In this document: positions 1 through 13,572 of the stretch, piece after piece
Layout: every line of letters begins with the position of its first letter
Position numbering within the stretch: the first letter of the stretch is position 1
Assembly: GCA_943737045.1 (NCBI GenBank)
Contig: CALSFV010000015.1
Span: forward strand, 1,424,501 to 1,488,500
DNA from: Parapristionchus giblindavisi
Lineage: Eukaryota; Nematoda; Chromadorea; Rhabditida; Diplogasteridae
Length of the DNA: 64,000 bases
Direction of reading: 5' to 3'
Program-made: the position numbers and the translations under genes
Notes under the pieces: generated by a model
Database searches by the model: none
What the model was told of the DNA's origin: nothing
What the model saw: the letters and a program-made list of their open reading frames with translations, nothing else

Positions 1-175
1 GTTACAAAGTACCAAGCCTGACCGCATTTTGATTCAAAATTTCCCAAAAATCGAAAAACCTGATTGCATTTTGAAATCCGATAACCTAGCTATTCGACCT
101 GTGGGCTGAATTATCGATTTTTGGCTCTAAAATCGGTAAAAGTGTGCGGAGCTTAGCTATTATCGATCGATTTAG
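1..175 (+). other. intron of the Cdc25-type gene
   Basis: AT-rich sequence ending in a TTTAG acceptor at 171-175. No coding signal is seen; it separates the visible 3' exons from the catalytic exons to the left. Confidence 0.6.
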
Positions 176-1532
176 GGCGCACGATCTGCGCTCGATTGAT
201 CGCCGGCGCAACATTGACAAGTATCCCGCGGTGAACTTTGAGGTGATGTACCTCCTCGAGAAGGGATACCGTAACTTCTTCCAGATGCACAGTGAGAAGG
301 TGATTGATTTTTGTAAAATTATTGATTGATTTGTTAAATTGATTATTGATTGATTTGTTAAATTGATTATTGATTGATTGATAAGAAGTATGTCTATGGC
401 AAAGTAGGTTGGGGCCGAGAGCTTATGGATGTCTTTGCTAATTCTTGAAATTTATGAAATATTGATTCACTGTTTTTCCCAGAAGCCGGAACTGTTCTGC
501 ACGCAGCGCAGCTACGTGGAGATGGATCAGAAGCCGAAGGAGCATGGTAGGATTATTGATTTATTGATTGCATTTTCAATTTTTTTCGAATTATCGATTG
601 ATTTCGCCAGGTCGTTATCGAGCTCATCGCAAGCGTGGAAGCCCGCATCAAGTCCAGAAGATGGATGGTGAGTATACTGTAGTCATGGTCCCTAACCAAT
701 TATGTTTAGTGTCTATTATTCCAAATATTTGTCCATTATTCTACTCTTTAACCTGTGAGCAATTCATTATCGTTAGCATTGTCGTCATCTTCGTTTATTT
801 TTTTTTGATCACACGTTTCACTGTTTATTCATGAAAACGTATAAATATTATGGTGTGCGGTGTGCATGGCGACGTTTCCCAAATTCCCAATTTCATCGTC
901 TCCCTACACAGATGCCCGCGTGTTCAGTCCAACCACTCCCGGACTACCGTCGAAGGAGCGACGCATGGCGTCGATTGTCGCCAGAGAGAAGATCAGAGAC
1001 TCGGCTACGGTATGTTGGGGTTACGGTAGTTTTATTGGGGAGTACGGTAGTTTGGTTGAGATCTAAGATCATAAATTTTCGTTGCCCTCGCCGAATTATT
1101 TTTATATAGTGGGCCGATTTAGAAAAATCGTTATTTTTTGCTTAAATTGTAACCTTTCTCTTAAAAAGGAGCGTTACATAGTGGGTCGTTGCACAGTATA
1201 TAGTGGGTCGATCTTCACATTGTGAGGGTATGAAAATGTATGACTGTAGTTAGAGACCGTGCGATTCCATGTTTCATGGTGTCATCTTTATCTTGAAGAT
1301 ATAGTGTAGCAGTGGTAGCTCTGAGGCAAATGCCTTAGATAGAATAATATGTTCTTGTATAAAAATACCGTAATCAGAAGTTACGGTAGCATTTTTCCGT
1401 TTAGTAATTACCGCTGTATTCCAGGGCCGCAACTCACTCATAACCTCGATCAAGAGTCGTCTACACTTTACTGACTCTGACGAAGACAGTCCCCACAAGG
1501 ACAAGTCTATCACACTCAAGAAACTCGATTGA
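176..1532 (+). CDS. cdc-25: Cdc25-type phosphatase, 3' end (partial)
   Basis: C-terminal part of a Cdc25 (M-phase inducer) dual-specificity phosphatase, the family that removes inhibitory phosphates from cyclin-dependent kinases to start mitosis. Five exons fit with GT/AG sites and matching phases: 176-299, 483-546, 611-667, 912-1009, 1425-1532 (TGA 1530-1532), giving 149 residues. The first exon carries the end of the rhodanese fold, NFEVMYLLEKGYRNFF, which matches the conserved Cdc25 block PELY.L..GY.EFF; the second continues KPELFCTQRSYVEM. The catalytic HC(X)5R loop belongs to an exon left of the window, so activity cannot be judged here. The tail is basic, then Ser/Asp-rich (TDSDEDSPHKDKS), as often seen in regulated ends. 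Nematodes have several cdc-25 paralogues; I cannot tell which one this is. Confidence 0.85.
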
Positions 1533-2211
1533 TCTTTGATCTCTCGAGATTTGATCTTTGATCTCTGGGCACTCACTCCTCTTACTCACTCAAACTCTCC
1601 CTCTCTCATTGATTTTAATCATTGGCTCTCTATTATTTACTCGATTTATGAATGGACTGATTGTACTTATCACAACCTCCCATTTGCTGTTTTTTTTTTA
1701 CATAACTCGCTCGATTTCGATCCATCTGTACTATATGTTCCCCCGTACCATCCCCTTTTCTATCCCCTGATATATTTATATTTATATCCATGTGTGTGTG
1801 TTTGTTTATGCGTACCGTAATTCTTTCGATTGTAACTTTCACCACGGTAACTGTGTATACGGTAAGTGTTTTTCTTCTTCTTATTGATTTGTCTTCCTTA
1901 TCTTCTTCTACTCTAACTGACTTGTGAACTGTAGCCGTCATTTTTAAAAATTATCGATTTCGACTTTGCATCTCTCTTAATCTACATTTTTCATCTCATT
2001 CTTGTTTTGTAGTTTGTAGTTTGCACCCTAACTCTTTAACATGCGAAAAAAAGTACAAAATTTACACAAAAATACATAGGGTTTGCACTTTGTTTTTGTC
2101 TTCTTCGTTTGTTTACGTGTGGCAGGCCAAATAATCTGCCAAAACGAATATAGATTTCACACGTATGAAATGAATTTGGTGGATTTTTTTGGCGAGCACT
2201 TATGGTTTTCC
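1533..2211. other. 3' flank of the Cdc25-type gene
   Basis: Pyrimidine-rich sequence directly after the stop codon. It opens with GATCTTTGATCTC motifs (1530-1566), the same dispersed motif found in many introns of this window. I see no gene. Confidence 0.4.
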
Positions 2212-2331
2212 ACTTATGGGTACATCTGGAGCTAATTTAAACCCCGCTCTGGCCGCATTCTCGCGCTTTATTTGTCTACGAGAGAGCGTTGCCAGTGTGG
2301 AGAATGAAATTAGCTCGTGGTGTGCCTTTAA
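2212..2331. repeat. 115-bp TTAA-type MITE, copy 1
   Basis: Palindromic: the left end reads towards GAGCTAATTT with a CTCTGGCC... core, and the right end is the inverse (GAAATTAGCTCGTGGTGTGCC). It shares termini and core with ten other copies in this window. No coding capacity. Confidence 0.75.
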
Positions 2332-2930
2332 TTTTGTTGTGCTTCTGTAGTTTTTGATTCTTCTTAACAAGTGACCTCAATACTATTCATACTCACCCTC
2401 TCTCTCATTTTCGTCGAGCTTATCCGAGTGTCGAGCTTATCCCCATATTACTCTGGTGTTGATCTTTGCTGATCACCGAGATCAGTTGCCCATTTGTAGT
2501 TAGATCGTACTGCTGGCTTGGCAGTTCGCGTGGAGTGTGTAGTTTGATCTTTGTGACCATTTGATTGATCTTTGATCGCTGTTGTGCCACGTATTATGTG
2601 CTCGGACGCTCTCTAACTTACTCCTCCTACTCCCCCAACTATTGTGATTATTAGAAATTATACACATTGGCTGTCACCAAATTGCGATAACCCCTTTCTG
2701 TGCTATCCATCCCCCCTGACTCCCACTATCGATTTTCGATTTCTATCGATCGATTCTCGATTTGCGTTTCCTTTAATGAAGCTGTACTTCGTACCCCCCA
2801 CCCTACTCGCTTGTAACAATCGTTTTCTATATTTGCATTGATTAATTGTGCTGTTTAACATTAGCCGTCTCTGTTTGTAAGCCTCTTTTCTAGCGTATAT
2901 AAATATGCACCTTCCCACCCACCAACCATA
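2332..2930. other. intergenic, no gene seen
   Basis: AT/pyrimidine-rich DNA with scattered GATCTTTGATC motifs and short open frames only. Confidence 0.4.
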
Positions 2931-3067
2931 GGCCGTATGCACGAACGCCGGCAAACCGTTTGCCGAAAAACGTGACGTCACAACCGTAGGCGGAAAATCC
3001 TCCGCCTACGCTTTTGACGTCGAGTTTGTCGTCTGCAAACGGTTTGCCGGCGTTCATGAATACGACC
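2931..3067. mobile_element. 137-bp palindromic MITE (GTGACGTCA family), copy 1
   Basis: Near-perfect hairpin: CGTATGCACGAACGCCGGCAAACCG at the left is inverted at the right end, with GTGACGTCA inside each arm. A second member lies at 21586-21725 with the same ends (CGTATGC...GCATACG). No coding capacity. Confidence 0.75.
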
Positions 3068-3508
3068 TCGTTCCTCATCTCATCATATGCGGTACGCTCC
3101 CTTTCTCTGTGTTTTATACTGACCCTCATGGCTTTACCTCTCACTCGTCCTTTTTTACTACGCAATGTTCTTTCGAATGGAATAAAGTGTCCACTTTGCA
3201 GTCTCTTTCATTGTTTTTTGTTCACATCAACAGTTTGCATCTGTTACGGTATCTGTAATATGGAGTGGGAATGAAGATTACAGTATTACTCTGCTTTCAA
3301 ATCTATAATTACAATGAAATTATACTCGTTTACATCTGTTTGTGAATTTGAAACGTTTTTTGTAGTCTGATCTTTGATCTTTGTAGTTTGATCGATCGAC
3401 GAACAGCGTGTTATAGGCTCCAGGGTCTATCGGTTCTGTCTTGTCGGTGCCGCTCACATCGGTGTACCAGACGTCCACTGCTGAATGTAAGCATTCTGTA
3501 CCTGTAGG

Positions 3509-3715
3509 TTTATTGAGTGGGTATACGGTAGTCGATTGAGTTTGTATACGGTAGCCTATAGAGTGGGTATACGGTAGCCTATAGAGTGGGTACACGGTAG
3601 TCGATTGAGTGGGTATACGGTAGTCGATTGAGTTTGTATACGGTAGTCGATAGAGTGGGTATACGGTAGTCGATAGAGTGGGTATGCGGTAGTAGATTGA
3701 GTGGGTATACGGTAT
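3509..3715. repeat. tandem repeat, GGGTATACGGTAGTCGATTGAGT type
   Basis: About nine copies of a 21-23 bp unit built on GGTATACGGTAG and TCGATTGAGT. The long open frame across it on the minus strand is only repeat translation. Confidence 0.85.
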
Positions 3716-4165
3716 TGAGTATATTTGAAGATTTTGTGACAGTTGCAAGATCAAATTTTGATTGCTTGCAGTATACCACCACTGTCACTCGCCGCGGTCG
3801 GCGGACTCACGCATTCGGGAGGTGGCGACCAAGGCGGCTCCTCGAATGGACCTTTGGCGGTGCGACCAACTTTGCCATGCCTCCCCAATATACCGGAGGT
3901 AAGATTGTATTTTGTTAATTAAATTGAACGACTAAGGGGTCGTATAAATTGCTTATTGTTAATGATATGTAGTTTAATCCACTGTTTGTTCATTTGTTTG
4001 AATGCATATGCAGGCGAAATAAAGAGACAGTCGGATGGTGTAATGAACTTGTTGATTTGACGTTTTACGTTTGAGATTAGGGTACACTGCTTGTCTATTT
4101 GCATTCGAATCATAGATTCACGTTGATAAACGATTTTTAATACTAAAGCGTTACATACTAAAGCG

Positions 4166-4288
4166 TGCTTCAAGGCACACCCCGGGCTAATTTGAAATTA
4201 TTTACTCTGGCAGTGATCTCGCTTTCGTTGACTACGAGAGAGCGTTGCCAGAGCGGAGAGTAAAATTAGCTCGAGATGTGCCTTTCAA
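4166..4288. repeat. 115-bp TTAA-type MITE, copy 2
   Basis: Ends CAAGGCACACC...GGCTAATTT and AAATTAGCTCGAGATGTGCCTTT are inverted; the core has ACGAGAGAGCGTTGCCAGAGCGGAGAG, shared with the other copies. Confidence 0.8.
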
Positions 4289-4559
4289 AACTCGAAGTGT
4301 ACTTCCGATTGCTTTCTTTTCAAGTTAACCAACAAGATTTTGTTTACAAATGTTGAGATTTTAATTTATTTTCGTGGGTTTTCAGGGCATGAACACCGGC
4401 CGCAACGAGGGCGCCGTGTGGAGGAACTCATCTATCAATTATCGATTGATAAATTAACACGCGAGGATGACGTCACGCTTCATAAGCTGCGACCGGACGC
4501 CCATTTTTCCATTCGTCAATCGATCAATAATTGTATATTGATCGACTACCCACCGTAAT

Positions 4560-5250
4560 CTCACTCACTCCTCGTTATTCATTTGTTCTTTCACCTAATT
4601 ATTGCTTTCTACATAACATGTTTCTCTCTCTCATCTATTATATTTGTACTTGTAGTGCTTGTCATTGTCTCGTTTTCATACTTTTTGGTTCGATTTATTA
4701 CTTTGTTCATACAGTAATTTTAAAGAAATGTTTTGTGTTGGCATAAAATATCTATAAAACCCGAAAAAACACAAAGAATAACGTAGAATCATCAACGAAA
4801 AGGTCTCGGTAACGGTAATTTACACTAGTGAATCATCTGACCCGTCGCAACCAATTTGACCCAATGAACTGGGTTACTGTAGGTTATGGTAGGTGGATTA
4901 CGGTAGATTATGATGGCTTAAATAATGAGTTAACTTGATAGTTGTTAGAACCGGCGGAGCTCCGCCCACCACCCGTTAGTTTAGTCACACACCAAACCCG
5001 TCTGGGGTATGCCGAACTCTTTATTACAAGTATATAAGCCCATTTACCAAGGGAGGGGTAAGAGGACTTGCGACGAAAGTTGCGAGGAAAGTTCGCACCT
5101 TTCTTCTGAACTCTCGCTAGAAAGATGCGAACTTTCTTCTGAACTTTCGATCGAAAGTGACAGATTGGACGGACCCCTAGTCTGTTCCAATGAGCGGGAG
5201 CTTTTTCCTAATTACCACACCAACTCGGAGAAGAGTTGAAATGGGATGCT
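4560..5250. other. upstream flank of the truncated C6 gene
   Basis: I searched here for the missing signal-peptide and first C6 exons of the downstream gene and found none. The stretch contains inverted GAAAGTTCG/CGAACTTTC motifs (5085-5160) that could form small hairpins. Confidence 0.4.
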
Positions 5251-5304
5251 TTTAAAATACCAGAGAGAAAGAAGAAGAATAAATTGAAGAAAGATTCGTT
5301 TCAG

Positions 5305-7232
5305 GTTGTGTGTAATGCAGCAGGGAATGGTTGGGTGTACATGAGAGATACTCAAACGCTAACCATAACACAATTGGAGTGTTCCTTTGCTGCAGACCCA
5401 GAACCACGTATGAGTAAGTTTTTAAAGATATATCCCAAGCTAATTTTACCCTTCGCATTGGCAACACTCTCTTGCATAGAAAGAAAGCGAGGGAGTGTGG
5501 CAGAGCTGAGAGTTTAAAGATGGTGGCCCGCGAATGTTCATGTAAATCACTACACCCCTCTTGTGGGAATGCAAAGTGATATGCGAAAATTTAGCATAAG
5601 CGCTCACATGTCCCATAGCGCAGTGGTAAACGTTCAGACTCGTTACCCGTTTGACGCAAGTTCGAAACCTATTGCCGAATTTACTCAATTTTCAAAAAGC
5701 GCGCCCTTCCCTGCACCGGCCTGATTGTTCATTTATGTTTCTAGCGATCAATATGCTGAATCATCATAAAATAAATAGTGTACTGTATTTAGAATAAATT
5801 TTGCTACCTTTCTGTCTTCATAGTTTGTTCACGAAAATATTCGTGGGACACCACCTTTAAAAACAGCTCGGGAGAATTCGCTGTTTCATAGGTTCTTGAA
5901 TTGAATTGGACACAAACTTTCCCGCACATCTGTTTTAAGTTCTTCTCTAAACAAGGCATTCGTGGCCCAATAATATGAAACGACAACGAATAATACATTC
6001 GATATTATCGACATCCATTTCAGCATGTGAAGCAATGAGTGATGGATCTCGTAATGTCGATGCGACATTCCCTGGCGAAGCTGGTTCCCCCATGATTACA
6101 AACTTCGAAAGTGTTACTTGTGATGCCGATCATCCTGATTTATATTTAATTGTAAATATTATTTTTTTAAATAACACTGCTTTTTTAAAAAATAAAACTT
6201 GCAGGATAATAACAATTACGTAATGATGACAAATGTAAAGTGTGATACCACGACTGGAATGTGGCAAGCGAATATAAATGGAGTAGCTGGACCATTGTCT
6301 CCAACTTATGCTGCACCTTTCAATGTTGCTTGTTCCAAGCCCGCACCGCAAGCACCGCGTATGATTTTTCTTTTTTTAATTTTTTTTTTTGTAAATTTAA
6401 GTAATGTCTGAACTTGTGTAATTGCTCATTTTCTCTGCGTATTTTATAATCGCATTATTAGTTGTCGATCAAATATGATATTCTTCTCAGATTTTTTATA
6501 TCTTCCTATTAAATAATTAAATCACTTTAGCGTGCTCGACATGTGATACGGCTCTACCTGATCTGGCCGCAGGTGGAGACGGAAGTAAGAAGTTCGCTAG
6601 TGATATACCATCAATCGATCCAACAACAAACTGTATTTCTAGAACGCTTACATGTGAAGGAGTCGGTTGCAACATTGAGGTAATTATGTGATAAGGAAAT
6701 GGATAAGGATGAGATATCTTATAGATAAATCCACCCGATGGAGGAGTACTAAATGATAACGACGACGGAACACCGGATGATGTTGCCCATATCACGGTAT
6801 ATTACTTTTATAAATTGAAACAATCAATATCTTATAACATAATTTCTATATAGAAGTTGGATTATGCGGAATTGTATTTGAGATTTATAAATATCTTAAC
6901 TTATTTTTCAAACATTCTGTGTTAATCTTCATGGAAAATGACATTGGAGTTTGCATCACCAACCAGAGACAAAATTGAAATTCATTAAAAAAAGTTTTTT
7001 AAAGTTGCCTTTTTGATGGAGAGAAGGGTCTATGATTGGAAAACATATTTGAATAAAATTAGATACGAATGTTCGATCCTGAAACCAACATGGACCAAAC
7101 TGTATTCTCTTATTGACCAGCAACAAATTAAACATAAAATCCATTAAGATAATGTGCAATACAGCGGGAACAGCATGGGAATCTAAGGGAGTTGCAGTTG
7201 ACGCATTACAATGCGCCTCCTGGGACCAATAG
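5305..7232 (+). CDS. C6-module secreted protein, 5'-truncated copy
   Basis: Six exons fit with matching phases: 5305-5407, 6024-6151, 6205-6358, 6531-6679, 6725-6796, 7149-7232 (TAG), 229 residues visible. The order is the last third of a C6 domain (VVCNAAGNGW...LEC), one four-cysteine module (CEAMSDGS... to VACSKP) and a complete C6 domain (CSTCD...C...LTC...GC...IMCNTAG.AW...QC). C6 is a nematode extracellular domain of unknown role. The gene parallels the complete one at 17.1-22.0 kb, and even the intron before 5305 is similar, but similarity stops near 5250 and no signal peptide or first two C6 exons exist upstream. It is therefore a 5'-truncated duplicate or a gene with an unrecognised start. 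The exons themselves are intact. Confidence 0.7.
5425..5875. repeat. 115-bp TTAA-type MITE, copy 3, interrupted
   Basis: The left arm (CCCAAGCTAATTTTACC...GAGAG) lies at about 5431-5513 and the remnant right arm (AAAACAGCTCGGGAG) follows 5860. The two are separated by the tRNA-like TTAA element inserted at the internal TTAA. Confidence 0.65.
5514..5860 (+). mobile_element. TTAA-flanked element with tRNA-like core, copy 1
   Basis: It begins TTAAAGATGGTGGCCCGCGAA and ends TTCGTGGGACACCACCTTTAA, imperfect terminal inverted repeats with TTAA at both edges. Inside is a tRNA-like stretch: A-box-like TAGCGCAGTGGT at 5616-5627 and B-box-like GTTCGAAACC at 5660-5669. Related copies lie at 8823-9109, 16702-17036 (inverted), 19349-19697 and, partial, 45931-45995. 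No protein is encoded. It could be a tRNA-derived SINE that gained inverted ends, or a piggyBac-like MITE that captured a tRNA. Confidence 0.7.
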
Positions 7233-7433
7233 TTGGAAACCATCTTATTATATGTAGTTCGGTATTTTTGACTCGTTTCGTACGCCGATCATGTGCCAAA
7301 ACCCGCGCCGTCGATCATTTGACGTTTACTCAGTGGTGTATGCCATTTGGAGGAAAACTCCACTGCACTCACCACTGGTTACACCACGGGATGGGGACGG
7401 CGTATGTCACACAGAGAAAAGAGGTGTGACCAA

Positions 7434-7531
7434 CAGCACATAAGACCTCTGAAGTGATGTATTTAACACTTTTGAGCTATTTTAACACCTCAAAAGTGTC
7501 AAATATAACACTTGTCATTTCTTATGTGTTG
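7434..7531. repeat. MITE, CAGCACATAAG...CTTATGTGTTG family, copy 1
   Basis: Palindrome with inner AACACTTTTGAGC / CTCAAAAGTGT arms. Related copies lie at about 13973-14069 and 57334-57410. Confidence 0.6.
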
Positions 7532-8482
7532 TTTTTTTTACACTTCTTTCTATGTGTTGTTTTTTTACACTTCTTTCTATATGTTATGAGTCAAAAATAC
7601 CGTAGTTAGATATATAAATAAGATCTCGTTTATGTCCTTACCAATATCTCGGAGATCGTTTGTAGTAGTTATGTGCTGACATGATACCATTCCTCTATCT
7701 TTATACTAACTAATATTTTCGCATATATTCATTAATTTTTACATTATTTTTCATACCTCGAAAGTATTGCTCCCCTATATTTAATTATAAATTTAATCAT
7801 CTCAATATATATATGAGAGATCCCCCTTTCCACCCTGAGATATCAAACCCTGACCCCCCCCCCAATATATCACATTTAAATTTCATGAATTTTCACTAGT
7901 CACTTCTATGTGTTTCGTCTCGTGCATACGCACGTTGATAAAATAATATATATAAGATTTCTGTAATGATTCACTTTTCTTTTCATCATTTTCTGTATAT
8001 ATTTGCATAAAGTATGGTTATTACGGTTATAATTATTATTGTTGATATATTTTTTGTCATCCTCATTAACATACATTCTGCCCATCAGTCTGACTTGATC
8101 TAATAGAAGCTTACAGTTTAACACTTTATCAAAAAAACAAAGTAAGCACTGAATCTGAACTCTCATAAGTCGTATCAGATGTGCCATAATACTTCGTAAA
8201 AGACATCTATAAATGTTCATGGCAGAGTGATCCTTCATGAGATCAATTTCGTTTATTTATTTATTTATTTATTTATTCCATCAAATATAAATGTTCATAA
8301 CCACATTAATAACAGAGTGAAGAGGGGAGATGGATTTCCGTCGCTTATACGCGATTTCGGATTGATTGATTGGATTATTTCTTCTAGTCCTAAGTTTGTC
8401 GTGCTATTTCTTGATGGCCTTTGAATATCTGCGTTAAGAACAAGAAAAAATAAAGCGGTTTCTGTAGATGGAATATAGAAGG
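7532..8482. other. AT-rich intergenic DNA
   Basis: No gene is seen. It includes a (TTTA)n run near 8246-8278 and a C-tract at 7855-7863. Confidence 0.4.
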
Positions 8483-9288
8483 CAGGGCTGTTCGGAAAAA
8501 ATATTTTCGGAAAATCGGAAATTTCCGAAAATATTTTCGGAAAATTCGGAAAAATTTCGGAAAATTCGGAAAATTCTGGGAAAATATTTTTTTAAGTTGT
8601 TATTGTGTTGAAAATATTAAAAACGGTAATATTTAGCAACAAGTTTATTTTGAAACTCAAAATATATAAATATAACAGCATCTTTGGAACTATTGAGTCC
8701 GTTTTGAAAGGCGTTATCCTTGGGAATGAGTAACTGCTCAATATTGGTCGAGAGAGAGAGAATGTTCTTAGCGGAACTGAATATCTTCTACCTCCTCAGG
8801 TACTGGAGAAGAGCAATGACACTTAAGAGGAAGGCGAGAGGGGAGAAAGCACAGCTGATTTTGTAATACCATAGTGGTAAAGCCTCTGACTAGCTAGCGC
8901 ATGGATGTGGGTTCGAATCCTATTGCCGAACTTTCCTATTTTCAAAAAGCGTGCCCTTGCTTGCGATTGCTAGCATGATTCATTCATGACTCTTGCAATC
9001 AATAAGTTGAATTAGCATAAAATAAATAGTTTACGGTATGTAATAACTTTTGCTAATTTTTTGTCTTTACAGTTTGCTCAGGAAAATATTTGCGGGAGTC
9101 CACCTTTAAGTCACTATAAATGTTTTTTAACGTATATTTTCATGAGAAAATATTTTATTCAATGACTTTAAGTCACTAGAAATGCTTTTATTTATATTTT
9201 CGAATTTTCCGAAAAAATTTCGGAAAATCGGAAAATAAAAATTTTCCGAAAAGGTCGGAAAATCGGAAAAACGGAAATCCCATCCCTG
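8483..9288. mobile_element. hAT-like MITE (CAGGG...CCCTG), copy 1
   Basis: It starts CAGGGCTGTTCGG and ends CATCCCTG. Both sub-terminal zones are filled with CGGAAAATT-type repeats in opposite orientation. It carries an inserted tRNA-like TTAA element (8823-9109). The target duplication is not clear for this copy, unlike the two other members (24154-24750 and 29724-30223). Confidence 0.6.
8823..9109 (+). mobile_element. TTAA-flanked element with tRNA-like core, copy 2
   Basis: Flanks read ...CACTTAAG and CTTTAAGTCAC. The internal B box GGTTCGAATCC is the best preserved of the family, followed by the shared TATTGCCGAA and the 3' part ending GGGAGTCCACCTTTAA. Confidence 0.65.
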
Positions 9289-9354
9289 GAATAGACCGTC
9301 TTTTTGAGTGAGTTTGGAATAATCTGATCTTTATCTGTAGCAGTACGGTTATGC

Positions 9355-9573
9355 GGTGTTAAAACTTGGAGAATTAGATGGAAAAGAGAAAAGTAGTGTT
9401 AATTTTGTGATTGTAAAAGTTGTTGGAAAAGCAGCAATCCAATACTCGATTAAAGGGTTTTTATTGTAAAAGTTTGTCAATTTCGAATCGATGCTACTTT
9501 TCCAACTACCTTTACAACCACAAAATTTACACTACTTTTCACTTTTCCATCTACTTTTCCAAGATTTTACACC
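9355..9573. repeat. 219-bp palindromic MITE
   Basis: GGTGTTAAAACTTGGAG...GATGGAAAAG at the left is mirrored by CTTTTCCATC...TTTTACACC at the right. Not coding. Confidence 0.65.
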
Positions 9574-10401
9574 ACATCAGACAAACTGTAACTAAAACTT
9601 GTCGTCAGTGTAGTACTCAACATATTTGAATTGAAATTATCGAGAAGATTAATATGATTAAAGTAAACAATATGACAAACTTGTTTCACATTTATCAATT
9701 TTCTAATCTTTCATTTATAACGTTTTTCAACCCTTGATAACAGCATGAATCACTTTGAATTCTTTTGAAATATCATCTCTGTTTGTCATTTTAACTTATC
9801 AATCAATCATCATTCTTTTACCCATTTCTTACCTTTATTATCTTTTATTTTCCTCCTTTCCTTACCAACATTCATTTCAATCGAAAATTGTGTACGATCA
9901 TCTAAATATAAACTATATTATTATTTATTTAATTGTAAAGAATAACCTTTGCGTAGACTGTCCCTTCCTAAATCATCGGCGACCTACATTTTCCCCAAAT
10001 TCCAAAAGCCCAGAATGTTTTCCCCAAATTCGAAATGCTCAAAAACCTATAGGCACTACAAAAGCTCTACTTTCTTAGTGGGCATTTTGTGTATCTCTCA
10101 TGCACTTCCGGTATTATCGATAATAATGGATCCATACTATTATATAATAGAAATACGTTCTTTACTTTTTTATCTGTTTGAAATCTCTCACAACACTCGC
10201 CTCTTTCTCTAACTTCACCCTCAATTGATCTCTAGACCAAGGGCCGAAACACCGCTCAGGTTTCTCTAGGCTTTTATAAAACTATTAGACTATCTTAATA
10301 ATAATTTAGCAAATTTGAATTATTGAATATTTGATCTCTCTTTCTCTACCTTCACCCACAATTGATCTTTGATCTCTATTTCTCAACTACCTGAAATATG
10401 A
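9574..10401. other. AT-rich intergenic DNA
   Basis: Short open frames only, without usable splice context; no gene is called. Confidence 0.4.
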
Positions 10402-12765
<2,364 letters not shown>

Positions 12766-12908
12766 GATGAGAAGAAATAATCCCTAATTGTACTCAGAAA
12801 ATTGTTTTATAATTCTTGTGGTCAAATCGATAACCGGTCTAGGATAATTACTCGAACAATTTTATTCTCTTTGTATTCTCCATTTTATTTTTCCGTGTGA
12901 TATTCAAA

Positions 12909-12914
12909 AATAAA
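12909..12914 (+). promoter_or_regulatory. poly(A) signal AATAAA
   Basis: AATAAA about 145 bases after the TGA at 12763-12765 of the orphan gene. Confidence 0.5.
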
Positions 12915-13111
12915 GGAAAAAACGATAAATCATGAGCACTGAGTCCCTTTTCAACCCATGCATATCATTCCCCTATACAATTTCTACTTATCTTATTTAG
13001 TACAGACATACATATTTTTAAAAACTTTTTCGTCGCTACAGAAATAGGAAGATCTATTATAGAGAAAATGGAATGGTGATCCATCGATCAATGTACAATT
13101 TCTGTTAGGTA

Positions 13112-13572
13112 ATGCAGTGTTCAGAACTTGGAAAATGCGGAAAATGCTGTTCAGAAGTTCAGCCGGAAAATGCTCTGAAAATGCTCATTTTCGAGGATTT
13201 TAAGCAAATTTTAATGGTATTTTTGTTTAATATAGACGTTTATGGGTCGCAAACAGTGTTGTAGACGAATTTTATTGATGATAAGTGATAATTTTAAATG
13301 TGGACTCGTTAGGTTGATTTTTCGCTGAATTTTCGTTGATTTTCGGCTTAAATTGCTCAAAAAAGGACCATACGTTATTTCTTTCAGTAGCATACTTTAT
13401 AAATGACCTAATTTAGTTGTTTTCCAAGAAAAAAACGAGTTTCAACGCTTTTAAAGTGCTTTTAAAGTGTCTTTTTCGAGCCAAAATCGAGCATTTTCGG
13501 GCATTTTCCACTTGAACTTCTGAACAGCATTTTCCGCATTTTCTTGCATTTTCCAAGTTCTGAACACTGCAT
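13112..13572. mobile_element. 461-bp element with terminal inverted repeats
   Basis: ATGCAGTGTTCAGAACTTGG at 13112 is inverted as CCAAGTTCTGAACACTGCAT ending at 13572. Sub-terminal ends are rich in GGAAAATGC. No transposase; a non-autonomous element. Confidence 0.75.

Larger units (their letters stand above)
3418..4460 (+). other. exon-like blocks of unknown gene
   Basis: Three GC-richer blocks stand out from AT-rich surroundings: about 3418-3487 (ends before GTAAGC), 3772-3898 (CTTGCAG acceptor, GAG|GTAAGA donor) and 4386-4460 (TTTTCAG acceptor). Joining the last two in one phase gives a Gly/Ser/Pro-rich stretch ending ...NEGAVWRNSSINYRLIN and a stop; the other two phases are also partly open, and the first block is open on the minus strand too (VDVWYTDVSGTDKTEPID). 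The splice signals favour the plus strand, but the frame is not decided and no family is recognised. It could be a small gene downstream of Cdc25 or a decayed one. Confidence 0.3.

Noticed and set aside
3054..3100. Possible first exon MNTTSFLISSYA followed by a GT
   Set aside because: The ATG lies within the end of a palindromic MITE and the acceptor phase of the next block is uncertain.
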